DNA from: Paragordius varius
Lineage: Eukaryota > Nematomorpha
Direction: 5' to 3'
NCBI GenBank assembly: GCA_964247055.1
Contig: OZ176053.1
Location: 1,178,001 to 1,242,000, forward strand
Length of the DNA stretch: 64,000 bases
The notes below the pieces were generated by a model, which saw only the letters and a list, made by a program, of their open reading frames with translations, had not been told where the DNA came from and searched no databases. The position numbers and the translations under genes are program-made. Shown one piece after another: positions 49,590-63,300 of the stretch (position 1 is the first letter of the stretch; every line of letters begins with the position of its first letter).

Positions 49590-50049
49590 CTCTGGTCAAT
49601 TGTATGTATGTAAAAAAAAATTAAAAAATAAAACGAAAATATTACATTTCTATTACTTTATACTATATATATATATATATATTAGTCGTTATCAATCACT
49701 ATATCCAAAATTAACGGTGCCAGACTCAGTCTTTTCAGTAGATTCGACTGATTCAAATCCGCTCTTCTCATCTTTCCATCAAGACAGCAATGAAATTCAA
49801 GAAAATATTGATAATCGGGATTTGTCTTTTATATCGACAATTTATCTGGACACCTTCTGGTATATTATTATATATGAAGAATATTTTTACTTTACTGTGT
49901 AAATATTGGAGTTTTTTCAAATTTTCATTACTGGGGCTTCCCCAGTTAAAAAAGTTAGTCAATTTAGTTCAAACGAAAAATCGAATTATGCACATATTAG
50001 AAAGATTTTGATGTTTAAAACCAAATTACTTTATTATTTTATATATATG

Positions 50050-50341
50050 CAATAAAAACTGAAATCATACGGACAAAATGTAAAAATATAAAGACAAATA
50101 TTTTTTTCTAAAAGAAACCCATACTTTTTAAATCTTGACTTATTTCAATTTAAATTTATTGTTTTAATAAGGCAAAGTGTGAAACATATATATTACTATC
50201 ACAATCAATTGTATATTTTTTTACAATGGTAAAATAACTTATATGGGAGACATTAAGATTCTAATAAGTATAGTTGTTTTTAGATAACTATATTTGTCTT
50301 TATATTTTACCGTTTTGTCCGTAAAATATTAATTTTCACTG
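50050..50341. mobile_element. MITE-A specific to duplication copy B
   Basis: Inverted ends (ataaaaactgaaatcatacg and inverse 'cgttttgtccgtaaaatatt'). The matching site in copy A, near 25,190, lacks it, so it probably inserted after the duplication. Confidence 0.8.
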
Positions 50342-50457
50342 TAATATAAAATTGATCATTTTCATGTAACCAAGTTTATTTATTAAACTTAATTCTGTTA
50401 GGAGCTATGGTCAGCTTTTTCTAACTGCTCTTTAATTTTATTTTTCCTCTAAAATAG

Positions 50458-50629
50458 AACAGAAATGATAAGCAGCCACAATTCTGTGCGTGACATGGAA
50501 AACGAATTGAAGATAAACGAAGATGACTCATGGGCCAAATTGCGCATCGTTTTGTACAAAATGTTGGTTGATCTTATGCTTTACAACGATGTCCTAACCT
50601 ATTTCCAATCTACATATCATATTTATTAA
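50458..50629 (+). CDS. terminal exon convergent with FANCD2 (copy B)
   Basis: The 54-residue frame from ATG 50,465 to TAA 50,629 matches the copy at 25,305-25,469 residue for residue; the two base differences (GAT/GAC and AAT/AAC) are synonymous. Acceptor aaaatag and the pyrimidine tract are also kept. No family recognised. Confidence 0.4.
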
Positions 50630-50699
50630 TTTACGCGTTTATATTTGCAAGAAAATAAATATAATCTTGGGATTGATTTGCACAAAAATGCGGTATATA

Positions 50700-53600
50700 C
50701 TAAGTTGAAGAACCATTTAGCTGTGAAGTTATTTCTTGACCCTAAATAAGCAAAAAAATGTAGTTTTACAAATTTTAATTCGGAAAAATTTCCGTAACAT
50801 TCATAATATATGAGCAAAAGGCTATACCTGCAAATTTCGATGTTTCAAACTTTGAAATTGGATAGAATTGGTAAGAGATGGTGATTTGGTTCCTCCTTTA
50901 AACATGTTCTGAATGCGATACACAAAAGTTTCCAGAACTTTCTTGAGGGGTGGAATGTGTTTGAGCAATGTTGAGTCCTTTTTCGTCTAATTTATAAAAT
51001 GCACACGTAAATATATATACTATCCTCGCTAGATATACTTTAAAAGGAAAATTATATGATGAAATTATATATTACTTCTCAACGACCAATTAGTATCTTA
51101 ATTTCTAAAACGCTTACTTTACAATGTGTGATGACCATGTGCAAATATCGTGTAATCTCTTGCATTCCCCTTATTATGGCTTGGATTTGAGACCGTATAT
51201 CATCAGCCAACTCGCCAGAGTCCCCAAAACACTGAAGAATGTATTGTAATTCTGGCATCAACTTCACGTAAGAGTTTTCCACAAATTGGCGTCCAGTGCG
51301 GAGTGTATGTAATATGTAATGCTTATCGGGAAAGTGTTTACAAATGCGTATGAGTGTGAGAAATAATTTGCACAAAACTGCCGTTGATTGCAAAAATGTT
51401 TGAGGATATTGCAATGTTTGAGCATTCAATTGAGATTCTGACTCCTCTGACCCTGCCTGGAGAGAAGCATGAAAACCATGGTTTGAAACTTTAGTTTTAT
51501 GTCCATAGAGATTGACTAGATTCCGTGCCAGACCGATACATTCTTTCAATAGCACGTCAAAATAAACGGGAAAGAAGTGCCTGTTAACATAAAAAAATTT
51601 GTGGTAATTTGCGATATTTAAAAAACAAACTTTCAGGGAACATTTATTTTGACAACTCAAAATTTAATATGAAAATTAAAAGATTACGGAATCATGGATG
51701 GATAGGAGACAATATCTTGGGAACAAGTTGCATGTTTAGTAGTTGGAGAGATATTTTCTTTAATCGATGATTTATTTAACATATCTTGCATTTGAATGTT
51801 GATTAATTCATCAAGCACTTCCAGGGGTTCATTCGTAACAAATTTTAACCTTAATATAAAAAGCATATCAAAAATATTGAAATTTTTTCATGTTTGAAAA
51901 ACTGACGGATAAAAAATATAAACTAGTCCATTGCCGAAAGAACTGACCGAATCTGAAGATGCTTTTTCAAAATTCAGCTCAGCCACTCACCTTTATATAA
52001 AAAATCATGTCATAAACACCGGATTTGTGATGATATAAATATAGATAGAATAAAAAATTAATATATTGTTTGAATAAACTCCCATAATAATTAATGCCAA
52101 AATATTAAAGGTTAAAAGCGCCAAATCATATAATATAAAATATTTTATCAATCTTTTAGTTAGCTTGTAATCTATGTGCACATTGTTCTGGTACCATTTT
52201 AAATGTGTTAAACCAAATAGCCATGTATGGATATATATGTACGATAAAATAAGATTTACTTTAAAAGTTTAACCAACGAAGCTTCAAACATCGGTTTCGA
52301 TCCGGTCGGAAAATAAAATTTTACGTAATTTTTTGTTTCAAATTGTTCATTAACTACTTGTTCGGTAGAGTTGATTAATTGGGTAGAATGAGAATAAGGA
52401 ATGACATCTTTTGTCATTTGGTTTCGCAGCAAATAATTTTGCTGCAAACTCACGTTTATAAGTGTGGAAAATGATTGTGTTGTTAAGTTTGGGCTTTCCC
52501 GATGATCTTTATAACAACAAATTAATTATGATAAAAAACAACAATAGAGACAGTAATTAATATACTACCTACCTGATAGCTCAAACAAATCATAGAGAAA
52601 AGTGAGCACACATTCAGAAAATATGAGGGATTTTGAATTTCGGATCAAATTGCCAAAGAATTTGTATGTCACTTCTCGCCTGAATATATATGTATATATA
52701 TAGTAAAAACCTATACGGACAAAACGTAAAAATATAAAGACAAATTTTTTTCAAAAAAAAACAACCATATACTTTTAAAACCTTAATTTTTGCTATATAA
52801 AATATTTAATTACAATCCTAAACTACATAATTGATTGTGCTACCAATTTACATATCCATCTTATATATTTTGCAGTTTAGAACAATCATTTATATTTAAT
52901 AAAATTAAGATTAAAAAATTATGGTTGTCTTTATATTTTTACGTTTTGTCCGTATAATATCAATTTTTACTGTATATATGCACATACTTGTTCTCAGAGA
53001 TATCGAGCTGAGATTCATCAATACTTTTAATGCCATTCCATAAACTTTCCAATATTGATGTGTTTTCTTCAGTTAACGATAAGTGCTTGTTAATAAGTGC
53101 CATACATTTCACAATGTTGAGATTAATGTTGTAAGTAATGATAGATTCTTCCTAAAAATTTATAAAATAAATGGAAAATTTTTATTTTTAGTATTAGTTT
53201 TGGCTTGCAAATTAAAAAAAAACTGTTTTGCAAAAAAAATTATTTTTTATAAAAAATTATATAATTGGAAAAGCGAAATTCACTAATATATATTCCATTG
53301 TTGTAATATTAAAAATATATCCAAATTTAAATGTTAAATAACAACTTTGTTATTCATTATTAAAAAATTCGTTTTTTGCTACTCAGAATTATATAATCAT
53401 GGAAACCTCTGTCATTTCCGCGACCATAGATTTCTGCAATCGCCCAATAAAATTGGCGCAAACATTCTCCTCTGACCATTGATTTAATAGGGTTTTGCAT
53501 TTTGATTGGTGGGATTCTTTGGATGAGTTTTGTATTAATTTGAGTTTTTTCTGTTCCTGACTAAGGAAAAGATTTCCCTTTGTGGCAATGTTGGGTAATG

Positions 53601-56600
53601 TCATTTCCAACATATGGAGATATTCATTCAAGAGATAATCGAAATGTTTACAATCCAAGTCCTAACATAAATTTATATTAAACTAAAACTTTAAAAGAGT
53701 TAAAATAATTTTAAATAAAAATATATCTATCGTACCAGATCTGTTGAAAATAGTTCCTTAAACACAAAAATTTCGAAAGGGCGACTTAGTTTTCGCAAAC
53801 TTTTTCGAAGTTGTTCTTTGGCAAGATTATGATTCGCGCCCTTTTTATCCAGAGAACTATCATGGTTCATTCTATGTTAAGAAAAAAAATTAAAAGTAAA
53901 TGTATATTACAGGGTTCATGTCAAAAGTCAATACTTTCTCAATTTATTGTTTAATTTTTTGGACTTTAATTGTTTTTTTCGTTTGGATTCTTTCGTACTT
54001 TCTGCATCTTTCTCATGAGTTGTAGAATTAGCATCAATTAGGTGCAAATAATTTGTAATGTTTAATAAGGGAGTATTCTCGCCGTTATTTTCCTTCTCTA
54101 TGGTGTGTGAATGCAAAGGAAACAGTATTAAATAGTTTTAAACGCGTAAAAAATAAATGATTACTTGAGTTAACATATTTTCCTGAGATTTTATGGCTAC
54201 TTTCGCATTCTAATAATTGGAGATAATCTCTAAAAGTGTGAAACAACCCATTTTTATTACCATGATTGTTGTGATTAAAATTGTTTGTTAACGATAATTT
54301 TTTATGCGCAGGAGGCAAAGTTATGCTGTTAAGAATTTCACAATGAACTTTTTCCAACGAATAAAAGGTGGGATAGAGTTCAAGTTGATCTGAATATTCT
54401 TACAAAAGAAATCATAAAAATATGAATCAAACTTTACAGTAAAAACCGAAATTATACGGACAAAACTTAAAAATATAAAGACAAATATTTCATTACTAAA
54501 AGACAACCATACTTTTTAAAACTTAATTTTTCTAAATATAACGTCTTGTTTCAAACTATAAGTATGAGATAACGATGTTTATTGATAACACAACCCATTA
54601 TAAAATTTGGAATTTAAAACAACCAGATATATTAAAATAGTTTAATTTAAGAAGCATGGTTAGAAAAAAATGTTTGTCTTTATATTTTTACGTTTTGTCC
54701 GTATAATTTCAATTTTTATTGTATTTAGTAAATACCACTACACAATCTACCATTTAAATCTATAAATGTGTTAATATATATTTGAATAAACTACCGATAG
54801 TTATATCCAAAAAATTAACCAAATCTAGGAAAGATTGAAATTATCTTAATCATTGCTGCAAATATTTCCGTAAAATATAGTACTTTGAAGAGCATTTATG
54901 ATGTATTCTTCAATTTCCATTAGAGTACCTAATCTTTCAATCAAAACTTGTTTGAGCTTTAAGTGTATGGATAAATGACAACAACCATTAATAATCTAAC
55001 GTTAAAGAAAGTGTAAGAAACCTCTCGATACCAATCGGAAGCGATTTGCAAGAAACTCAAACAACATTGAATTCGTTCCAAATTATTTTTAATTTCCTTT
55101 CTGTTTTCAATGCCAGTTTGTGAAATATCAAAAGTTGTTCCCTCCTCGTCACACAGTGTAGGTCCAACTTAATAGGACAAGGAAAGCGTTAAAAGATATA
55201 AATACCCACCATTATTCAATGTTTGCCCTTGAGATATTATTTCAAAAATATGTTGTAATTCAGTATCAGTTGATTCAAAAGACACCCCTAAGCCTAAAAA
55301 GGGGAATATTACATCCAGTCGATTTGCCTTCAATGCTAAAAACAAACGAATGAAACAGGCATATATATATATGAATATTAAAATGCAAACAAACCATGTT
55401 TCCATATGCCGCGGAATAAATAAATAGGTTCCAAATTTATAAAGGTATCTGTGTGATCTTGAAAACTATTATTGCTTATATTTTTAGGTGTCGTCGGGCT
55501 AAAGTTTATGGTCATATTTGAAATATCTGGGTTAAGCAAAGGCGTTTTATTAGGTTTTTCCTTATTTTTTTCAGTCATTTCTCTCAAGGCTTCCTCCAAA
55601 ACCTTCCTATGACGGGGTTTCAATTCAAACAACAATAAATTATTATTTTCAGTTTGTGATGATTGTGACATTATTAAGTATTTGGCCAATAAATTGTTGA
55701 ACCATTCTAGTGAGAAAGAAGAGTTAAATTTTTCATTTGTGGTCAGAATGTCTAAAATAAGTATTTTGTGGATGTTTGAGAGAGAATCCGTGCTCATCAA
55801 ATTGGATAAAAATCTGAAGCATTCCATAGAAGCTATGTTTTGCTTTGCATCCATTTTCTCACTTAAATAAAATAGTTTGCGTTTAAAAAATCATTTTTTA
55901 AATTTACAATTTGCTATAACTAATACTTTTGGGAGAGGGAATCGTTAACATATAAATAAGCCGCTTGTATTAAGGCATAGAGCGTAAAACAACATGAGTT
56001 TCCATAACTGTTATTGTTGCCATTTAATAAAGCCAATTTGCAAAACTTCGTATTATTGGTTTCACTTGGATTTAAATTTTCAGTTAGAACGATATCGTCA
56101 GAACAAAGTTGAGTTATATTAAGATTAAGGGCCTGGCCTAAAAAATCAAATTGTCGCATAAATTGGGACAGAGGAGATAATTTTGAAAGTTTTGGTGGAT
56201 GGCAAAGGCATTTAAGAAGTGTGAAGAGATGTGGATACATTGATAGGGGTAGTTTGACAGATATATCTATAACTTTCTAGTAAGAAAAGCAAAAAGAAGA
56301 AATTAGAAATATAAGAGAAGAATATCGAAAACTAACTACGAAACCTGTCTATAATCTTGTAGTAATGAGCCATCTTCTGAAGAATCAAATAGATTGTCCA
56401 TTAAATGAGTGTTGAGCCTATTATTATGATCACAACAAGGTGGAATGGTGGATGAGATTAAATGCGTTAGCAATCCAAGTAGGTGATATGTTGAATCAAT
56501 GCTCTTCGTGCAAGTAATTGCCTCAAATAAGGCCAGTAAACATTTCTACGAACGGTCATTCATTAATCAAAATAAATAACGTTTTAAGTTAAATCGAAAA

Positions 56601-58779
56601 AGTATATACCATTTACAGTTCAAATTGACCCTTGAACAATTCAAATTCACCCTAAAAATAAATTATGTGTTTTCGAACTAATATAACTCTTTATTAATAT
56701 GAAATATATCTTTATGACATAGTTTATTATTTTTTCAGTATTATTTTAATTTAATACAAAATTTTTATTTTTTAGAAATATATAAAAATATTGGTAATTT
56801 TTAATCTTAAAAAACATATATTTTAGTTAGGGGTGAATTTGAATTGTTCAAGGGTGAATTTGAATCGTTTAAAGGTGAATTTGAATTGTAAATGGTATAT
56901 ATATATGCTAACTTGTTTGATAATATTGGCTACATCTTTGGCTTGCATAATGCTCACATAAAAATATACTCCAAAGTTCCCATCGAAATTGCTAACATTT
57001 TCATTTTCCATTTCCCTGTGATGAGTCGAACTGGGTTTGCTTTTTTTACCTATAAAATTAAATGTAATAAAAAGAAATTAGTAAGCAATTATTAATCATG
57101 CCGAATAAAAACAATATCAATCATATAAATAGGACCTAGAATAACAATATTTAAAAATATTTTAAACATCATATGTATAAAAAAATAATTAGTGGAGACT
57201 TTCTTACTATTTAAATAAATTTGTCTGGCTAATAGTTCGGTCGAATCTAAAAATCGTTCCAAAAGATTGGGGAAAAATTGGAAAAAATCATGCCATAAAG
57301 TTGTTTTAAAGACATTTTTTCCTACTGAGTTGTTCTTTATATTTTGTTCAGTTTGATCGCTTTGTAAAGATTTGATATTCTCAGCCGGTTTTAATCCAGC
57401 CTCCTGGGCCAACACTAAAATAAGCAAATCCAAAATCTGTTTTCCACGAATCGCAAAAATTAAAATTAGTCTTTTAGTTCTTTCTTGACTCAAAAAATAT
57501 AATATAAATTACATGTAGAGACGATGAGGGAGAGCTTGTATAAACGTGAGCACTTTTTTGCATTATAAAGCGTCCAACATTGATTGAAGTTTTAAACAAA
57601 TTCAAAAATGTTTCTGCGATTCGGAGAAAACTAAAAAGAGTTACCATTTTAAAGTTATTAATGAAATAAAGTATTATAATTTAACACAAACCATTTATTA
57701 CGCATATTTAGATTTTGTTCATCATTGTTTGATGTCATAATAAATATTCTTTTATTTTCGGCACACAGAGCTTGGTAAAATTGATTGTAGATTCGTTCTA
57801 TTCGGTTAAATGTTTCAATTGGGATTTCAAAAGAAGTTTCATTGTTTTTGCCATCTTTAGAAAAGACATTCACACTTTTGAGTGATTGATTTTTAAGATA
57901 TGACAACACATATTGTGTAATTAAATTTAGGGCTAAAATGTGTTCATTCTCCGTCAAATCCAGTTGGGGAATAATTTTGATCAAAGGAGTCAAAATCTTA
58001 TTTTCTAACAAATTTTCCAATTTTCGTGACAAATCAGATTGATGAGAGTCGTTAGTTTCGATATTATTTGAAGTTATTTGCGCCTCAAACGTTGAAAGAC
58101 ACAAAATTAATTGTTCGACAAGATCAAAGCCATATATCTCACCCATACTTTCAAATATTACACTACTATAGAAGCAATTATATACCCAATATTTTCTATA
58201 ATAAGTAAAGCCGTATCATTTCTGTTTAAGATTTCGGGTAAAATTAATAAAAAATCTTTTTGTAAAATAGGATCTAAGTGCCGAAAATTGTGAAACAAAA
58301 TTGATACAAATTTCTGCGGATAAACGATATTATAAAACTTTTTCATCATATATAAAATTTGTATTTCGAATAGCATTGATTAGATTAGCATGTCCCTGTT
58401 TTGAAGCGTGAGAAATGATATACTGTAGAAGAATTGGTTGAAATTTGAAATTACCTAAAAGTATGGATGCGATCGAATGCATAGTTTCTCTATAATTAAA
58501 ACTTAAAATACTCATTCCCAAAAACAATCGGATTAAACAATTTATTAAATTGAGAAGCAACAAAATTTTCCGCTTCCTCGGCTAACTTATTATCAGTGAA
58601 ATCGTAAGTGTCCAATATTTCAATAAAATTTTCAATGTTCCCTTATATATTATATTATCCAAAAAACCTCTAATTATACGCGGTTCAGATAAGTCAAAAT
58701 AGTGCTTAAAAAACTTTTCTACAGAATTCTCCGAATAAGTCCCTTTGACTGATGATGTTGTTTTCGTCAATCTCACCAT
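50700..58779 (-). CDS. FANCD2: FANCD2, copy 2, apparently intact
   Basis: Same exon order as copy 1, from ATG at 58,777-58,779 (MVRLTKTTSS...) to TAG at 50,700-50,702. The exon carrying the stop in copy 1 is open here (INIQMQDMLNKSSIKENISP). Tiny introns include the counterparts of copy 1's first four, 26, 22, 25 and 20 nt long, and the 28-nt one at 54,856-54,883. Residue differences from copy 1 are scattered and conservative, for example STDSLSN for GTDSLSN and LWHDFF for LWNDFF, and one exon is two codons shorter (SFESTDTEL). I found no frame break, so this is the likely working gene. Its product should act with FANCI in crosslink repair; FANCI is not in the window. The exon near 52,200 is as uncertain as in copy 1. 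Confidence 0.88.
52701..52973. mobile_element. MITE-A in FANCD2 copy 2 intron
   Basis: Counterpart of 27,564-27,802. This copy keeps more of the family sequence (ctatacggacaaaacg) than the copy A version, which has small losses. Confidence 0.85.
54437..54722. mobile_element. MITE-A in FANCD2 copy 2 intron
   Basis: Counterpart of 29,248-29,532, almost identical to it, in the same intron and orientation. Confidence 0.88.
56605..56899. mobile_element. MITE-B in FANCD2 copy 2 intron
   Basis: Counterpart of 31,440-31,734, with the same TATACCATTT ends and ~21-bp iterons. Confidence 0.88.
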
Positions 58780-59337
58780 AAGAATTTAAACGATGTGGGA
58801 TTATTTCATGTGTTTTTGTGGGCTTAAAAAATTACTTATCAAGACGATCTTGACCGAATCGCCTGAAATAATCATAATCAAAAGAGATGGTTTAAATGAA
58901 CTTGTGCGTTCCATGTGCAAAATTTTAAATATATCATATTTGTTGCAGGGAATACATTTTAGCGCATGTATATAAAATAAATTAAACTATTCCAGCAATT
59001 CCGCTGATAAAATAGATAAAGAGAGCATATAATAAGGAATTGAGCTGGCAAAAAAAAGCAAAATTAATTAAAACAAAAACCTAAAAACACGCCTAGGTGT
59101 CCATAAAATTATTAGTTTCTGTAATTTGCAATTTGGAACACCAGAGTACATATATGGATGTATTAGTAAATCTAAGCGCCTATGATTGCAATCAGAAAAA
59201 AATTTATATAGGAAGGCTGGTGGGAAAAGCAAATTTGAAGGCTTTGGGCCTTCTTCTCCTATGGTAACCAGGGATCAGGACGTGAATCAAGACTATCAAC
59301 CAAGGATTGTTACGTGAATCAAAGAGCGGAAAGGATC

Positions 59338-59630
59338 TTTTACGAGGTAAATGTATTTTTTAGGTGTAATGGGATAAACTCCGCGGGAAAAGCGTACATT
59401 GCGGAATCCAGAAGCCGTGGACAGATCAAATGCTGGGGATTTGGGACTGGACGATTGATGGAGCGACACAGGAAGAGGAACCTACTAATTACGAGGTAAT
59501 CTTAATTTTTAGGTCTGGGTCGACTTTGGCACATTGGGAGGAGGGATCTGTTGGGATTGGGCTCTTAGGAACGCCCAGATGGGGAGAAGGCAAATCGTGC
59601 CTGGAGCGGATGGATGGCAAGACGCAATAA
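59338..59630 (+). other. GC-rich conserved island (copy B)
   Basis: Counterpart of 34,179-34,471, essentially identical. Both ttacgaggtaa...tttttaggt motifs are kept, with the 17-nt gt...ag intervals at 59,347-59,363 and 59,496-59,512. The sequence just upstream is clearly more diverged than the island itself. Confidence 0.35.
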
Positions 59631-59658
59631 AGGATCTCATTCGGGATGATTGCACAAC

Positions 59659-59862
59659 AAACTCTCATTATCCTTGTGGAGAGTTTTTGGGCGAACAGGC
59701 TCTCTAATGGGAGGAATAAATCCTCTCTTTCACAAGGGTGGGAAAATCAGCTCTTATTATTTGGAAGGAGTTGTTTTCCTAACTTGTGTGAAGCAGGAGG
59801 ATTTATTTGTCCCATTAAAGAGTCTTTTGCCCAAATACTCTCCACAAGTATAGTGAGAGTTT
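59659..59862. repeat. foldback palindrome (copy B)
   Basis: Counterpart of 34,500-34,703. A few base changes lie in the arms; pairing of the arms is largely kept. Confidence 0.8.
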
Positions 59863-59874
59863 GAGTCAGGCCCC

Positions 59875-59939
59875 TAAGTCCAAAATTTTAATTTGAGCAC
59901 TCTTACTCCCGGACGCTCAAAAAAAAATTTTGGACTTAG
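59875..59939. repeat. short inverted repeat (copy B)
   Basis: Counterpart of 34,716-34,778, with the same arms and a longer following G run near 59,970. Confidence 0.6.
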
Positions 59940-60471
59940 AATATTTTTTAATTTTTTTTTTCGCCCTTGGGGGGGGGGGGGGTAATATATATTTATTGAT
60001 ATTTTTTAATTTTTTTTCAATAAAAAACATATTTAGACAACATTTATTGAATAATTTATATAAAAAATATTAATTTTCCGTGATATATTTATTCTTGTCT
60101 GGTTAGGTTATTCTTTCTGTCCATTTGTTGTTTATAAATTATCAAAATGATTCTTGATTTCTGTCGATTGGTTGTATTTGTTTATAGAATATCGTAACTA
60201 ATGTTTGATCGTATTTTCTGATCTATAAAATATTAATAGATAAAATTTAATGTAATGAATACAAATAATTATTAAAATTTTTAAGATATTTTAGCATTTT
60301 GTTAAGAATAGCGATTATATTAATCAGCTGTTTTTGCTTGTTTTTAGCCTGATTGTGGTTCAAGTAAATCTTTTTAAATATTAAAACCTCAATAAACCTA
60401 AAATTTAATATTATATAAATTAAAAATTACAAGTAATAATAGCGCGCTTTTATCCTTATAAATGTGTCGGT

Positions 60472-63300
60472 TGAGGGCTTTTAAGTAAAATTTAACTTTA
60501 TAATCAAAATGATATTTTTGAGAGAGCGGTTTTTAATACTAATTTAGGTGATTTGTATCAAAGTATAAGAGTTTTTTAATAAAATTTAGCGGTTCTTAAA
60601 AAGATATCTGATTTTGTCATAAATTGGTGGTTCTTTAATAAATTTTAGTGGTTTTTTCAAGAAAACTGCTTTTTTCAAATAAACCTTCACGATTTTTAAC
60701 CAAAAATAGTGTTTTTTAAATAAAATAGCTATTAAAAAAATCTGGTGTTTTTTAATCATTTGGCTGATTTTAAAAAAATATATTAAAAAATCTTGTTTAG
60801 TTTTTTATGAGAATATAGTAATAGTATTTTGGATAAGTATATATTCTCTAAACTAAAACAATTACATTATTTATGTAATTTCAAGATTATCAAAATTTTC
60901 TTATTAAATGTACTATTTTTGAAATATTGTAAATAAGACCTAAACCAAAATATTTAAAGTTTAAAGATATCAGACGTTTTTATCCAAATTGTGGTTTTTA
61001 AAAAGAAAATTTTATGGTTTTAGGAAATTTAATTTTTTATGTTGCAAACTCAAAAACCCAAACAACCCATATATAAATTAATATAAAGAAATGCATGAGT
61101 CTCGGCCTGCTTCGCAGACCGAGGAGTCCTGCGGACTTCTTTAAGATAATGAACCAACTCCAATCCCTCACCCTAACCCTAGCCCACAATCTCGAAACCC
61201 TTAAAGTTTAAATCAAAATTGATATAAATTTTACTCAAAACGGTAACAAAAACAGCTGAAAACGAATAATTACATAATATATTATGCTATATAGAACACA
61301 CTGAAAATAAAAGAAAAATTGGATTAAATTGCGAATTTTATTAAGAAAAATTAATATGTATTGTTGTAAAAATCGAGCGGCTTTTAAATGGAAATAAAAA
61401 ATTTAAAAAAACAAACTTAGCTCTTTTTTAAAATAAAATTAGGTGTTTTTATATATGATTAGTTGTTTTTCAGAAATAAACCTTAGATTTTAGCGGTTTT
61501 AAAGTGTGACTCAACAGTTTTTTAATATTTAGCTGTTTTTTAAAAATCGGATTTTAAAAAGGTTAAGTATCTTAGAATTTAGCGATTTTTAATAAAAAAA
61601 ATTTATCGGTTTCGTAAAAAACTTAACAGTTTTTTAACAAAAAAATAGGGTTTTTTTTAATAAAAAATAGGTTTTATATATAAAATTAAAAAAAGATTTG
61701 TTGAGATTTATAAAATATCAGCTAATTTAAAAAGATTTAGTAATTGTTAAATATATAACGGTTTAAAAGAATTGTGTTGATCAATTTAGCAGTTTTCGTA
61801 AATAATTTAGAGGTTTTATGATAGCTATTTGCAGTTTTAGAAATATTTAGCTAGGTTTCAATAATGATTAGCTATTTTTAAAAAACTCTTATTATTTAGC
61901 GGTTTTAAATAATGATTTAACGGTTTTTAAAAATAAATTAGCGGTTTTAAAGAGAATTGTGGATTTTAATAATTATTGGTGGTTAAATTTAGTGGTTTTT
62001 CAATATATAATATTTTGTTAAAAAACCTCAGCAGTTTTTTGATAAAAATTTAGTATTTCTTAGATTTGCGGTTGTTTAAAAGTTTAACGGTTTTTAATAA
62101 AAAAAAATTTATGATAAATAAAAGAATAATAAAATTTAGCGGTTTTTATGAGAAAAATATGTATTGATATATATTAGCGGTTTATAAAACGTATTTAGAG
62201 GTTTTTATATCAATGTTACAATTGGCGTTTTAAAAGAAATATATCCTGTATTTATGTTGGTGGTTTTTCAATAAAATTTAGTGGTTCCAAAAATCTTTAA
62301 TGGGTTTTTTAAATTCAAATAATCCTCTTTTTTAATATTGTGGTTTTTAGAAAGTTTTACCAATTTTTATCTAATAATTTGTTTATTATTTGATGTTAAA
62401 TCAAATAAATGAATAAAATAAAAAATAATTGATTTATTCATCACAGTTGTTCCTTTTAAAATACAAACAACAGTCAATAAAGCCACCTGTTTTTACTTAG
62501 TCAGCCGTTTAGAATCAAGTGTTTATAATTAATACAGCCATTAAAGTTATTCTTATTTAAATGATGAAGACAGCTGTTTTAGTATATTTAATTAGATTGT
62601 TAAATCAACCGTTTTTTTTCAAAAGCATGCGATTAATAAACAGATTAATAAAACCAATGATTTAATATAACAGCTGATTAATTAAAAATCTGATTAACTA
62701 AATAGACTGATCTATTAAAAAAACTTATTAAATAAACATGTGGTTAATAAAAACAATGATTAATAAAAAATTATAAAAGAACCTTAATATGAACACTTGG
62801 GGTTTCAAAAACCGATTAATAAAATACAAATAATAATTACCAAATTTCAAAATAATCGATTTTCCTGATCAGATTTTGGGCAAATAACTGAGGCAACCAA
62901 CAAATTCTAAATTAAAAAAATGAAAATATATATATTAAAATAAATTTTTTTTAAAAAGGGCCAATAATGTAATTTATAAATAAAGGATTAATTTTAACTC
63001 TTTTGCAGAAAATGTTAGCAGATTTCAAAGAGTTGTTTTAAAAGAATATTAGCAGTTTTAAAAAAAATTTACTAGTTTTACAAGAATTTACCTGTTTTAA
63101 AAAAAATTTAGCGCTGTTGTAGATTTTAAAAAAAAATCTAAAAAGTTTTGCGGTTCTTTTAAATTATCCTTATTATTTTTTGAAAGTAATCGTTGTTCAT
63201 ATAATAAATAAATTAATAGGAGAAAATAATTGATTACAATGGAGACAGCTGTTTTAATTAAAAATGATTTGTGTATGTCAACCGCCTTTTTATAAAACAA
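60472..63300. repeat. degenerate satellite (copy B)
   Basis: Counterpart of 35,380-37,668, with the extra segment at about 61,013-61,620. No gene seen. Confidence 0.7.
61096..61202 (-). repeat. element D, inverted copy in the satellite
   Basis: The GC-rich double-hairpin unit on the minus strand, inside the ~600-base segment that copy A lacks. The second hairpin is intact (CTCGGtCTGC-gaa-GCAGgCCGAG); one base of the first is lost. Confidence 0.7.
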
